DNA of 64,000 nt. It comes from Lysobacter sp. K5869 (GTDB lineage: Bacteria > Pseudomonadota > Gammaproteobacteria > Xanthomonadales > Xanthomonadaceae). This document shows, piece after piece, positions 8,348 through 16,512 of the stretch. The position numbers and the translations under genes are program-made. The notes below the pieces were generated by a model. That model saw only the letters and a list, made by a program, of their open reading frames with translations. It made no database searches and was not told the origin of the DNA. The stretch's first letter is position 1, and each line of letters starts with the position of its first letter. The stretch spans positions 4,193,001-4,257,000 of the forward strand of contig NZ_CP072597.1 in assembly GCF_018847975.1 (NCBI RefSeq). Reading direction: 5' to 3'.

Positions 8348-10531
8348 TCAGCCTTGCGCCGCGAGCAACTCGAACTGCACCGCATCCCCGGCCGTGGCCG
8401 ACGGCGCCAGCCACAAGTCGAACAGCCCCGGCTCGGCCGCGCTGCGATTGTCGACGCCGCGGAATTCCAGATCGGCGCGCGACAACGCGAACTCGACCTC
8501 GCGGCTCTCGCCCGCCGCCAAGGCGATCTTGGCGAAGCGCTTGAGCTCGCGCACCGGCCGCACGCGGCTGGCGACGCGGTCGCGCACGTACAGCTGCACC
8601 ACTTCCTCGGCCGCGCGTTCGCCGATGTTGCTGACCCGCACCCGTGCGCGCAATTCGCCGTCCCAAGCCAGCGTCGGCGCATCCAGGCGCGCTTCGCCGT
8701 ATTCGATGCGGCCGTAGCTCAAGCCGTGCCCGAACGGATACAGCGCCGCGTGAGTCGTCTCGCGCCACTTGGTGCGGAACGCTTCCATTCCGCCGGGGAT
8801 GTACGGCCGCCCGGTCGAGGGATGGTTGTAGTAGTACGGCTGCTGCCCCGAGTCGCGCGGGAAGCTCACCGGCAAGCGGCCGCTGGGGCCGTGATCGCCG
8901 AACACCAGATCGGCGATCGCGGGGCCGGTCTGGCTGCCGAGGAACCAGGTGACCAACACCGCGTCGGCGCGCTCCAGCGAGCCCAGCGCGAGCGCGCGGC
9001 CGCAGCGCAGCAGCACGATCACCGGCGTGCCCGCGGCGATCACCGCCTCGGCCAAGGCCTGCTGCGCGGCCGGCAACACGATCTGGGTGCGCGACTGCGC
9101 TTCGCCGGAGAAATCGCTGGGTTCGCCGACCGCCAACAGCACCGCGTCGGCGCCGCGCGCGGCGGCCACCGCGGCGTCGATGCCGCCGTCGATCGCGTCC
9201 TGGAAGCCGCTGCCCTCGACCACCTGCAGCGCATCGCCGTCGGCGAGCGCGGCGCGCAGGCCGGTTTCCAGATCGATCTCGCGCGACGGGTCGCCGAAGA
9301 TGTTCCAGCAACCGGCGAGGTTGGCGCGGTCGCGCGCGAACGGGCCGATCAGCGCGATGCGCTGGCCCGACTTGCGCAGCGGCAATACGCCGTTGTCGTT
9401 CTTGAGCATCACCACGCTGCGCCGCGCGGCCTCGCGCGCGAGCTCGTCGTGCGCGGCCAGATACGGCGCCGGGCCCGGCGGCGCTTCGTTCAAGGAGCGG
9501 TAGGGATTCTCGAACAACCCCATGCGCGCCTTGACCGTGAGGATGCGGCGCACCGCGGTGTCGACGGTCGCCACCGACACTTTGCCTTCGGCGACCAGCG
9601 CGTTCAGATGGTCCATGAACACGCCGCTTTGCATGCTCATGTCCAGGCCGGCGCGGATGCTGAGCTCGGCGGCGTGCTTCTCGTCGGCGGCGTAGCCGTG
9701 CGCGATCAGCTCGAAATCGGAGGTGTAGTCGGATACGACGAAACCTTCGAAGCCCCACTGTTCGCGCAACACGCCGGTCAGCAGGTCGCGGTTGGCGGTG
9801 GCGGGCACGCCGTTGATGTCGTTGAACGAACTCATCACCGTCAGCGCGCCGGCCTCGATGGCGGCCTTGAACGGCGGCAGGTGCACGTCGAACAAGGTCT
9901 GCGGCGACAGGTCGACGGTGTTGTAGTCCAGGCCCGCGCCGACCGCGCCGTAGGCGGCGAAGTGCTTGGGCGTGGCCAGCAACGAGTCGTCGGCGGTCAG
10001 GTCCGGGCCTTGGAAGCCGCGCACGCGGGCGCGGGCGAAGGCGCAGGCGAGCACGGTGTCTTCGCCGGTGGTTTCGGCGACGCGGCCCCAGCGCTGATCG
10101 CGGGCGATGTCGACCACCGGCGCGAAGGTCCAGTGCAGGCCTTCGCGGGTCGCTTCCACTGCCGCCGCGCGCGCGGTGCGCTGCGCCAGTTCGGGCTCGA
10201 AGCTGGCCGCTTCGCCGAGCGGAATCGGGAACACGGTGCGCATGCCGTGGATGACGTCGGCGCCGAGCAGGATCGGAATGCCGAGCCGGCTCTCCTCGAC
10301 CGCGATGCGCTGCAGTTCGCGGCCTTCTTTCGCGCCCACGCCGTTGAACAGCGCGCCGACCTGGCCCGCGCGGATCAACTCGCGGGTGCGCTCGGGCCCC
10401 CACTGGAACGAATCCGGGTTGACGTCGAAAGCGAAGGGGCGGATGGAATCGGCCAGGATCGACAGCTGACCGATCTTCTCCTCCAGCGTCATCCGATCGA
10501 TCAGTGCCTCGATATCAACGCGGCCGGTCAT
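8348..10531 (-). CDS. bglX: Beta-glucosidase, glycoside hydrolase family 3 (BglX-like)
   Basis: A 727-residue GH3 enzyme hydrolysing beta-linked glucosides. The N-terminal barrel carries GADVIHGMRTVFP (about 90-102), KHFAAYG (189-195) and the nucleophile D268 in FVVSDYTSDFE. The GH3 C-terminal sandwich domain (about 370-590) and a fibronectin type III-like domain at the end (about 630-720) are present. Domain order and size match periplasmic BglX, but no signal peptide is visible: the protein starts MTGRVDIEAL and goes straight into the catalytic domain, so it is probably cytoplasmic or uses a different route. A LacI-family operator sits about 43 bases upstream, implying sugar-dependent repression by a regulator outside the window. 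Confidence 0.93.
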   Translation of the reverse strand: MTGRVDIEALIDRMTLEEKIGQLSILADSIRPFAFDVNPDSFQWGPERTRELIRAGQVGALFNGVGAKEGRELQRIAVEESRLGIPILLGADVIHGMRTVFPIPLGEAASFEPELAQRTARAAAVEATREGLHWTFAPVVDIARDQRWGRVAETTGEDTVLACAFARARVRGFQGPDLTADDSLLATPKHFAAYGAVGAGLDYNTVDLSPQTLFDVHLPPFKAAIEAGALTVMSSFNDINGVPATANRDLLTGVLREQWGFEGFVVSDYTSDFELIAHGYAADEKHAAELSIRAGLDMSMQSGVFMDHLNALVAEGKVSVATVDTAVRRILTVKARMGLFENPYRSLNEAPPGPAPYLAAHDELAREAARRSVVMLKNDNGVLPLRKSGQRIALIGPFARDRANLAGCWNIFGDPSREIDLETGLRAALADGDALQVVEGSGFQDAIDGGIDAAVAAARGADAVLLAVGEPSDFSGEAQSRTQIVLPAAQQALAEAVIAAGTPVIVLLRCGRALALGSLERADAVLVTWFLGSQTGPAIADLVFGDHGPSGRLPVSFPRDSGQQPYYYNHPSTGRPYIPGGMEAFRTKWRETTHAALYPFGHGLSYGRIEYGEARLDAPTLAWDGELRARVRVSNIGERAAEEVVQLYVRDRVASRVRPVRELKRFAKIALAAGESREVEFALSRADLEFRGVDNRSAAEPGLFDLWLAPSATAGDAVQFELLAAQG

Positions 10532-10573
10532 TTAAAAGCGCTGCCCTGCATGGAAATGTCGTCTATTCATCAT

Positions 10574-10589
10574 ATGTAAACGGTTACAT
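10574..10589. promoter_or_regulatory. LacI-family-type operator upstream of bglX
   Basis: The 16-base sequence atgtaaacggttacat is a near-perfect palindrome with the central CG typical of LacI/GalR-family operators. It stands out as AT-rich in very GC-rich DNA and lies 43-58 bases before the bglX start, where it would overlap the promoter. No LacI-family gene is in the window, so the regulator must be encoded elsewhere. Confidence 0.7.
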
Positions 10590-10770
10590 GAGTGTCAACG
10601 CAAGGCCGGCCTGCCCAAGCGGGCGGGCGGTGCCGAGGTGGCGACAGCCCCGTACCCGGCGGGCCTGAGGCGGCGGCCGGGGAGCGGAGAGTAGACGATT
10701 CGCCGGGGCGGCGCTGCACGGGGCGGCCCTAGGGGAGGCGTCGGTTCGCCCCGCGTGCCCTACCCGCTTC

Positions 10771-11045
10771 CGTAGGGGTGACGTAAGCCGCGGCCGCGAA
10801 ACCGGGCTTACGACGCAAGCCGACTAGCGCGGTCGCAGCTTGCGCAGCTCCTACAGTCGGAAATGCCGTAGCGCGGCCCCTTGTAGGAGCGGCGTGAGCC
10901 GCGACCGCGAAACCGCGCTTACGACGCAAGCCGACTAGCGCGGTCGCAGCTTACGCAGCTCCTACCCCTGGAAATGCCGCAACGCAGCCCTGTAGGAGCG
11001 GCGCGAGCCGCGACCGCGAAACCGCGCTTACGACGCCAACCGCCT
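10771..11045. repeat. REP array of GTAG-type palindromes (three units)
   Basis: Forward elements beginning GTAGGAGCGGCGTGAGCCGCG occur at 10772 (diverged), 10882-10909 and 10991-11018. Inverted partners ending GCAGCTCCTAC are at 10828-10854 and 10939-10965. The period is about 110 bases. Each element can fold into a hairpin, and forward and inverted elements pair with each other. This matches the GTAG-headed REP families of Xanthomonadaceae and Pseudomonas that are mobilised by RAYT transposases. No RAYT gene is in the window. Lies between the divergent/codirectional ends of bglX promoter and the OmpA-type gene 3' end. Confidence 0.88.
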
Positions 11046-11085
11046 AACGCGATAACCGGCTCCCCAGCCGACCCGATGAAAACCA

Positions 11086-12306
11086 TCAAGTCCGCACGAA
11101 GATCTCGACCCGCCGGTTGAGCTGGCGCCCGCCCGGATGGTCCTGGCCGCCGATCTCGTTCGGCGCCACCGGCTGCGATTCGCCGTAGCCCTTGGCCGCG
11201 GCCTGCTGCGCCGCGCCGCGTTCGCTCAGCGCGGCGGCCACCGCCTGCGCGCGCCGCTGCGACAGCGCGAGGTTGTAGTCGTCGCTGCCCTTGGCGTCGG
11301 TGTGGCCGCCGATTTCCATGCCCGAGGCGCGCACGTCCTTGAGCGCCGCGGCCAAGGTATCGAGCACCTTGGCGGCGTCGGCGCGGATGTCGGATTTGTC
11401 GAAATCGAACAGCACGCGGTCGCTGAGCGTGATCAGGTAACCGCACGGCGCGCCCGGCGGCGCGAATTTCTTCAGCGACGGAAACCGCCCGGCCGGCGCG
11501 ACTTTCGCCAGCGCCGGCAACGTGACCTCGCGCGCCGGCGCGCCGATGCGGCCGCGGCCGTCGCCGTCGACCGTAACCAGACCGAGCGGCCCGTTCCAGC
11601 GGCCGCTGCCGTCGTTGTTGATCGTCACCAACCCCAGCGGGCCGTTCCAGGTGCCGCTGCCGTCGCCGTTGTTGCGGATCAAGCCGCTGTCGCCGTTCCA
11701 GGTGCCGGCGCCCTTGCCGTCGAGGGTGATGATGCCGGCCGGACCGTTGTAGGACCCCGAGCCGTCGGCCTCGACCCGCACCAGCGCGCCGCCCTCGCCG
11801 TCCTCATCGCCGCCGTCGCCGTTGATGCTGCCGCTGCCGTCGGCGTTGACCGTGATCAGGCCGCCTTCGTAATTGGCGGTGCCGCTGCCGTCGGCGGCGA
11901 CCTTGAAGATGCCCTCGTCGCCGATGCGGCTCAGTTGCCCTTGCGCATCCACGCTGGTCAAGCCGGCGTCGTGCAACAGCGCGCCGCCGGCGCCGCAACG
12001 CGCCGGCGTCACCTTCACCCCGGCGATGGGATCGAGCACCGGCGCCATCGCCGATTCCAACGCGCGCTGCGCGGGCGTGACGCCGACGATCTCGGGCACG
12101 ACGATGACGGGGATCGCCGGAAACTGCGCGGCGATGGCGTCGGCTTCTTTCTGCGCGTCGGACTCGACGCCGTCGTCGGCGGCCGCTGCGGGAGTCGCCG
12201 CGGCCGGAGTCGGCGCGCCCGCGGGCGCGGGCTGCGCGCTGTCGCGGCCGCATCCGGCGAGCGCCGCGGCGGCGAGCAAAACCAAGGGGAAAACGCGGAT
12301 ACGCAT
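11086..12306 (-). CDS. OmpA-family lipoprotein with seven 17-residue glycine-rich repeats
   Basis: A 406-residue outer-membrane-type lipoprotein. The signal peptide ends in lipobox LAGC (Cys about residue 18), followed by a Pro/Ala-rich linker. Residues about 120-265 form seven repeats of 17 residues with pattern (T/R)-V-x-x-D-G-S-G-x-(W/Y)-N-G-x-x-G-L-(I/V); one copy carries an acidic 8-residue insertion. The C-terminal OmpA-like domain (about 290-406) has LFDFDKSDI, the GGHTDAKGSDDYN peptidoglycan-binding motif with Asp, and LSQRRAQAV. It should sit in the outer membrane and bind peptidoglycan, with the repeat block as a spacer or ligand domain of unknown role. A good AAGGAG site precedes the ATG. 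Confidence 0.88.
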   Translation of the reverse strand: MRIRVFPLVLLAAAALAGCGRDSAQPAPAGAPTPAAATPAAAADDGVESDAQKEADAIAAQFPAIPVIVVPEIVGVTPAQRALESAMAPVLDPIAGVKVTPARCGAGGALLHDAGLTSVDAQGQLSRIGDEGIFKVAADGSGTANYEGGLITVNADGSGSINGDGGDEDGEGGALVRVEADGSGSYNGPAGIITLDGKGAGTWNGDSGLIRNNGDGSGTWNGPLGLVTINNDGSGRWNGPLGLVTVDGDGRGRIGAPAREVTLPALAKVAPAGRFPSLKKFAPPGAPCGYLITLSDRVLFDFDKSDIRADAAKVLDTLAAALKDVRASGMEIGGHTDAKGSDDYNLALSQRRAQAVAAALSERGAAQQAAAKGYGESQPVAPNEIGGQDHPGGRQLNRRVEIFVRT

Positions 12307-12503
12307 GGGGCTCTCCTTGTCCGAGAATCGATGTCCGTGAGTTCGGCGCGGCGCCGCGATCCGAAGATCGCCGCGCCCCCCCTGCGCGCCCGCTGGCGAC
12401 TCTTTTACCCGATGCCGGCGACAGGGAAAAGACCTTGCCGCGTCTGCTCTCAGTCGCCGCGTGCGGCGTTCGCGCACTGATTTCAGTCGAACGGCCGATG
12501 GTT

Positions 12504-13718
12504 TCAGGCCGCCAAACGTTCGTCGGCCGGCCCGAAAAATTCGTAATGCACGCGCTCGTCGGCCACGCCCGCGCGCGCCAGCGCCGGCACCAGCGAACGC
12601 AGGAACGGGCGCGGCCCGCACAGATAGATGTCCGCGTCCAGCAACGGGACGTTCGCGCGCAGCCAGTCGGCATCGATGAAGCCGGTGCGATGCTCGGCGT
12701 CGCCGGCCGCGGGCTCCGCATAGAAGGTGCTGACGCGGATACGGCCGTGAGCTTCGGCGAGCGCACGCACGTGCGAGGCCATCGCATGGCTGGCGCCGTT
12801 GGCGGTGCCGTGGACGTAATGCGTCTCCAGGTGCGGATGCCGCGCGGCGATGGTTTCGAGCATGCTCACCATTGGCGTCAGCCCGACCCCGCCCGACAGC
12901 AGCACTACCGGGCGCGGCGGAGCGGCAGGCAGGAAGAAATCGCCCGACGGCGGCGTCAGTTCGATCCGGTCGCCGACGCGCACCGCGTCGTGCAGATGGC
13001 GCGAACCGCCGTGGCCGCGCGCTTCGCGCTTGACCGTGATGCGATAGCCCTCGCGGTTCGGGCCGCAGGAAATCGAATAATTGCGCTTCGCCATCCCCTG
13101 CCCCGGCACGGGATAACGCAAGGTCAAATACTGTCCGGGCCAATGCGCGATCACCGCGCCGCCGTCGGCCGGGCGCAGCTCGAACGACGCGATGGGCGCG
13201 TCCGCCGCGCGGTTCTCCGTGCGCTTGGCGGCGACGACGAACTCGCGCCAGCCGCTCCAGCCGCCGACCGCCTGCGCCAATTCGCCGCGCAGTTCGGCCT
13301 CGCGCTGCTTGAGCAGATCGGCGAGGAACCAATACGCATCGCCCCACGCCGCCAGCACTTGCGGCGTGGCCGCCGCGCCGAGCACCTCCTCGATCGCGCC
13401 GAGCAAGGCGCGGGCGACGAAGGGATAGTGCTCGGGCAGGATGTGATAGCTCACGTGCTTCTGCGCGATGCGCTCGACCGCGCCGGCCAGTGCGGGCAAA
13501 TCGTCGATGTGTTGGGCGTAGGCCAGGATCGCGCCGGCCAACGCATGCGCCTGCGGGTTGTCGCCGCCCTGGTTGGCGCGATTGAACAGCGCGGCGATGT
13601 GTTCGTCGCGGAACAGACGGCGGTACATCGCCGTGGTGATGGCGTGTCCGTGCGCGGCCAATGCGGGCACGGTGGCGCGGACGACGGCCACGGTGGCCTC
13701 GTTCAGTACGGTGGTCAT
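12504..13718 (-). CDS. hmp: Flavohemoprotein, nitric oxide dioxygenase
   Basis: A 404-residue Hmp, converting NO and O2 to nitrate with NAD(P)H in the cytoplasm. Domain order is globin (1-140, with distal Tyr in TTAMYRRLF and proximal His in QKHVSYHILPEHYPFV), FAD-binding (about 150-260, with RNYSIS and the PPSGDFF loop) and NAD-binding (about 265-404, with GVGLTPMVSML and terminal YEFFGP). Length and motifs agree with E. coli Hmp throughout. It is followed 28 bases... by nothing else on its strand; upstream, a truncated globin gene ends outwards from the same divergent promoter region, so hmp is the second gene of a globin-hmp unit controlled by the adjacent nsrR. Confidence 0.95.
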   Translation of the reverse strand: MTTVLNEATVAVVRATVPALAAHGHAITTAMYRRLFRDEHIAALFNRANQGGDNPQAHALAGAILAYAQHIDDLPALAGAVERIAQKHVSYHILPEHYPFVARALLGAIEEVLGAAATPQVLAAWGDAYWFLADLLKQREAELRGELAQAVGGWSGWREFVVAAKRTENRAADAPIASFELRPADGGAVIAHWPGQYLTLRYPVPGQGMAKRNYSISCGPNREGYRITVKREARGHGGSRHLHDAVRVGDRIELTPPSGDFFLPAAPPRPVVLLSGGVGLTPMVSMLETIAARHPHLETHYVHGTANGASHAMASHVRALAEAHGRIRVSTFYAEPAAGDAEHRTGFIDADWLRANVPLLDADIYLCGPRPFLRSLVPALARAGVADERVHYEFFGPADERLAA

Positions 13719-13746
13719 GAGGGTTCCTCGGTTTCGGGTGATCGGT

Positions 13747-14115
13747 TCAGATCTGCGCGAGCACGCGCTGCAGGTGTTCGGCGATGCGGCCGGCGCGCGC
13801 CTGCACGGCGGCGGCCTGCGCGGGCGGCAGCGATTCGTCGCTGCAACGGCGCCACAGCGCCAGCCAGCGTTGGAACAGTTCGGGGCGGATGCGTTCGGCG
13901 TGGCGCGAATGCAGTTGCGCCGGATTGCCGCGGTAACGGCCGCTGCCGAGCATCAGCGAGGTCCAGAAATCGATCAGCCGGCGCTCGTGTTCGTCCCAAT
14001 CGTGCACCGCCGCGGCGAATACCGGGCCGAGTTCGGCGTCGGCGCGCGCCTCGCTGTAGAAGCGTCGGACCAAGGCGGCCAACGCGGTTTCGTCCAATCC
14101 CTCGAAGTCGCGCAT
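13747..14115 (-). CDS. Group III truncated hemoglobin
   Basis: A 122-residue protein of the group III truncated globin size. It has the family's LVRRFYSEARADAELGPVF start, the FWTSLMLGSGRYRGNP block and a proximal His immediately after it (AQLHSRH), then the LFQRWLALW helix. Such globins bind O2 and NO and are linked to nitric oxide or microaerobic stress. It is transcribed with hmp (28-base gap to the hmp start) and lies opposite nsrR, which fits NO-induced expression. Confidence 0.88.
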   Translation of the reverse strand: MRDFEGLDETALAALVRRFYSEARADAELGPVFAAAVHDWDEHERRLIDFWTSLMLGSGRYRGNPAQLHSRHAERIRPELFQRWLALWRRCSDESLPPAQAAAVQARAGRIAEHLQRVLAQI

Positions 14116-14248
14116 CGCGCGCTCCTTTCGCCGTCCGGCGTTTAAACATTCATCACGAATGCATGATATTGGCCGCGACTAAAACATGCAAACAAAATGA
14201 CTGTTATCATGCTGCGACCCGATGCCGCACCCCGCCGCGACGCCGCCG
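14116..14248. promoter_or_regulatory. Divergent promoter region of globin-hmp and nsrR with candidate NsrR sites
   Basis: This 133-base divergent region contains a conspicuous AT-rich island (14141-14210). An inverted repeat cattc-atcac-gaatg lies at 14147-14161, and a further half-site-like aaacatgcaaa at about 14180-14190. Both resemble NsrR half-sites (AAxATGCAT type). Position, gene context and base composition support NsrR control of both directions; exact contacts are not proven. Confidence 0.55.
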
Positions 14249-14671
14249 ATGAAGCTCAGCCTCTACACCGACTATTCCCTGCGCGTGCTGATCCATTTGG
14301 GCACGCACGAGGGCGAACTGGCCTCGATCGCGCGGATCGCCGAGGCCTACGGCATTTCCCACAGCCATCTGACCAAGGTCGTGCAGGACTTGGGCGCGGC
14401 CGGCTATATCGAAACCGTGCGCGGCCGCAACGGCGGCATCCGCCTGGGGCGGCCGGCGGCGAAGATCGGATTGGGCGAGGTCGTGCGCCACACCGAAGCG
14501 CATTTCGATCTGGTCGATTGCGGCGGCTGCCTGATCGCGCCGGCGTGCGGGCTGCCGCCGATCCTGGCCGAGGCGACGCGGGCGTTTTTCGCGGTGTTGG
14601 ATGCGTACACGGTGGCGGATTTGCTCGGCAAGCAGCGGGCGTTGCAGCGGTTGTTCGCTGTCGGCGCGTAG
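14249..14671 (+). CDS. nsrR: Rrf2-family nitric oxide-sensing repressor NsrR
   Basis: A 140-residue Rrf2 protein with winged helix (MKLSLYTDYSLRVLIHL to RGRNGGIRLG, residues 1-65) and the NsrR-type tail VVRHTEAHFDLVDC. Three cysteines that would hold the iron-sulfur cluster are in DCGGCLIAPACGL, spaced C-x2-C-x5-C. E. coli NsrR has C-x4-C-x5-C, so the first spacing is two residues shorter while the second is kept. The start at 14249 gives the standard MKLSLYTDY N-terminus; a start nine codons earlier is possible. Divergent from the NO-detoxifying globin-hmp genes, which it should repress until NO destroys the cluster. Confidence 0.9.
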   Translation: MKLSLYTDYSLRVLIHLGTHEGELASIARIAEAYGISHSHLTKVVQDLGAAGYIETVRGRNGGIRLGRPAAKIGLGEVVRHTEAHFDLVDCGGCLIAPACGLPPILAEATRAFFAVLDAYTVADLLGKQRALQRLFAVGA

Positions 14672-14690
14672 GCGGGCCTTCCCTTGGATG

Positions 14691-15083
14691 CGGCGCGAGC
14701 CGCGACCGCGAAACCATGCTTGCGACGTAAGCTCGCTAACGCGGTCGCAGCTTACGCAGCTCCTACCGTCGGAAATGCCGCAACGCAGCGCCTGTAGGAG
14801 CGGCGTGAGCCGCGACCGCGAATCCACGCTTACGACGCAAGCCGACTAACGCGGTCGCAGCTTGCGCAGCTCCTACAGTCGGAAATGCTGCAACGCAGCG
14901 CCTGTAGGAGCGGCGTGAGCCGCGACCGCGAATCCACGCTTACGACGCAAGCCGACTAACGCGGTCGCAGCTTGCGCAGCTCCTACAGTCGGAAATGCTG
15001 CAACGCAGCCCCCTGTAGGAGCGGCGCGAGCCGCGACCGCGAATCCATGCTTACAACGCGGTCGCAGCTTGCGCAGCTCCTAC
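14691..15083. repeat. Tandem REP array, four ~110-base units with two almost identical copies
   Basis: Forward elements start at 14691 (partial), 14793, 14903 and 15014; inverted partners lie at 14740-14766, 14850-14876, 14960-14986 and 15057-15083. The units starting at 14793 and 14903 match at nearly every one of their 110 positions, pointing to recent duplication. The last unit lacks about 24 bases between its forward and inverted elements. Same GTAG-type REP family as at 10771-11045. It fills the region between the nsrR stop and the convergent GH5 stop. Confidence 0.92.
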
Positions 15084-15112
15084 CGTCGGTCAGGCCGCAA
15101 CGCGGCGTCCGG

Positions 15113-16306
15113 TCACTTGCGATCCGCGGCCAAGCGCTTGCGGATCGGCTCGAACTCGGGCGTGGCTTTGCGCGCCACCGGGTCGGGCTGGCCTTGCTCC
15201 ATCGCCTCCCAGTAGCGCCAGTCGACTTTCTTCTTGCCCAGTTCGTAGTCCATCGCATCCCACGCGTCCTCGCGGAACGCATAGAACGCCCAGTGCGCGC
15301 CGGCCTGGTCCACCGCGGTCAGTACGTCGTCGAGATAGCGCGCGCAATCGTCGAGCTGGCGCACGCAGCCGAATTCGCCGGCGACCATGCGCGTGGCCGG
15401 CACGCCGCGCGCCTTGGCCCAGTCGAAGGCCTGGGCCAGATGCGCGGCGACGCGCTCGCGGTTCCAGGTGTCCTCGCCCCCGCCGTAGGGCGCGGGGCCG
15501 GGGTAGACGTACGGTTTGGCGCGCTTGAGGTTCGGCGCGCTGGTGACTTGGTACGGCTCGTACATGTGCACGCTGTAGAGCGTCTTGGCGTCGGCCAGCG
15601 CTGCCGGCCAGTAGGCGAAGCCGCCGGCGGAGGCGTACCAGCCGGCGTCGAGCATGATCGGCGTGTCGGGATCGACCTCGCGGATCGCGCGCACGATGCG
15701 CTGGTAGAACGCCGGCAGGTCGCGCGCGCCGCCGCGTTGTTTCGCGTACCAATCGCGGCGCTGCTGCGCGTCGGCGTACTCGCTCAGTCCCGCTTGCTTC
15801 TCCGGCGCCGGTTCGTTGATGAGGTTGTACGCGGCGACGCCGGGCTGGTCCTTGAGTTCGCGCGCCAGATCGCGCCAGAAGCGCGCGGCGGCCTCCCAAT
15901 GTTCGCGGTCCTGCCACAGCCGGTCGTCGAAGCGGCCGCCGTTGTTCTGCGCCCAGCGCGAGTACGGCAGCGACAGCGGCGCGACCACGGTCTTCAGCCC
16001 GGCCGCGTCGGCGCGCGCCAGCGCGGCCTTCAGCGTCTTCAGGTCGGTCGCGGACAGGCCCCGATAGTCGTCGGCGTCGCCGATCAGGAAATCGCGGCGC
16101 TCGGGCTTCCATTTGTCGTAGGACAGCCGCACCCAGCTCGCGCCGTAGCCGTGCAGCGCGGCGAAGTAAACCGCGTCCGGCGGCAGGCGGTTGAAGCTGT
16201 TGCCGCCGTGGCGCGGCGCGTCCCAGAAGCCGATCAGGTCGGCGGCCGCTGCCGGGCGCGGGACGGTCAGGGCACAGGCCAGGGCCAGCAACGAAAGAGC
16301 GCGCAT
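15113..16306 (-). CDS. Secreted glycoside hydrolase family 5 enzyme (cellulase-like)
   Basis: A 397-residue protein with a signal peptide (residues 1-22, ending AAA). The TIM-barrel catalytic residues of GH5 are clear: acid/base E165 in NLINEPAP and nucleophile E311 in MVAGEFGC, with the conserved His-Tyr type segment HMYEPYQ (about 247-253) between them. Clan GH-A geometry and size fit an endo-glucanase or endo-mannanase; the exact substrate cannot be read from the sequence. It stands alone, with a REP array immediately after its 3' end. Confidence 0.9.
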   Translation of the reverse strand: MRALSLLALACALTVPRPAAAADLIGFWDAPRHGGNSFNRLPPDAVYFAALHGYGASWVRLSYDKWKPERRDFLIGDADDYRGLSATDLKTLKAALARADAAGLKTVVAPLSLPYSRWAQNNGGRFDDRLWQDREHWEAAARFWRDLARELKDQPGVAAYNLINEPAPEKQAGLSEYADAQQRRDWYAKQRGGARDLPAFYQRIVRAIREVDPDTPIMLDAGWYASAGGFAYWPAALADAKTLYSVHMYEPYQVTSAPNLKRAKPYVYPGPAPYGGGEDTWNRERVAAHLAQAFDWAKARGVPATRMVAGEFGCVRQLDDCARYLDDVLTAVDQAGAHWAFYAFREDAWDAMDYELGKKKVDWRYWEAMEQGQPDPVARKATPEFEPIRKRLAADRK

Positions 16307-16512
16307 GAGGATTCTTGATGCCTGGCGTTGCAGACTAAGAAGCCGTGGATGAACTCGAAGTGAGACCCTAGGCCATCACGAACCCAGCTAAAAAGCTCCG
16401 GCACAAAACCTAAAGCGCGTCGCGGAACCGCCAAAGGGCACGCTTTTTGTCATTAAACCGTTCGATACGGCTGGAATTTTATTCGGCTTCAGCACCGACC
16501 GGACGCCGCCCC

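Noticed and set aside
6198..8717. Very long open frame on the plus strand opposite the TonB-dependent receptor gene
   Set aside because: It is the antisense of a well-supported gene in GC-rich DNA, where the opposite strand stays open by codon bias. The product has no domain and odd composition. Similar long frames oppose bglX, the cyo genes and others.
14691..15083. Possible CRISPR array
   Set aside because: The repeats are palindromic, about 28 bases inside 110-base units, the intervening sequence is repeated as well, and no cas gene is nearby. It is a REP array.
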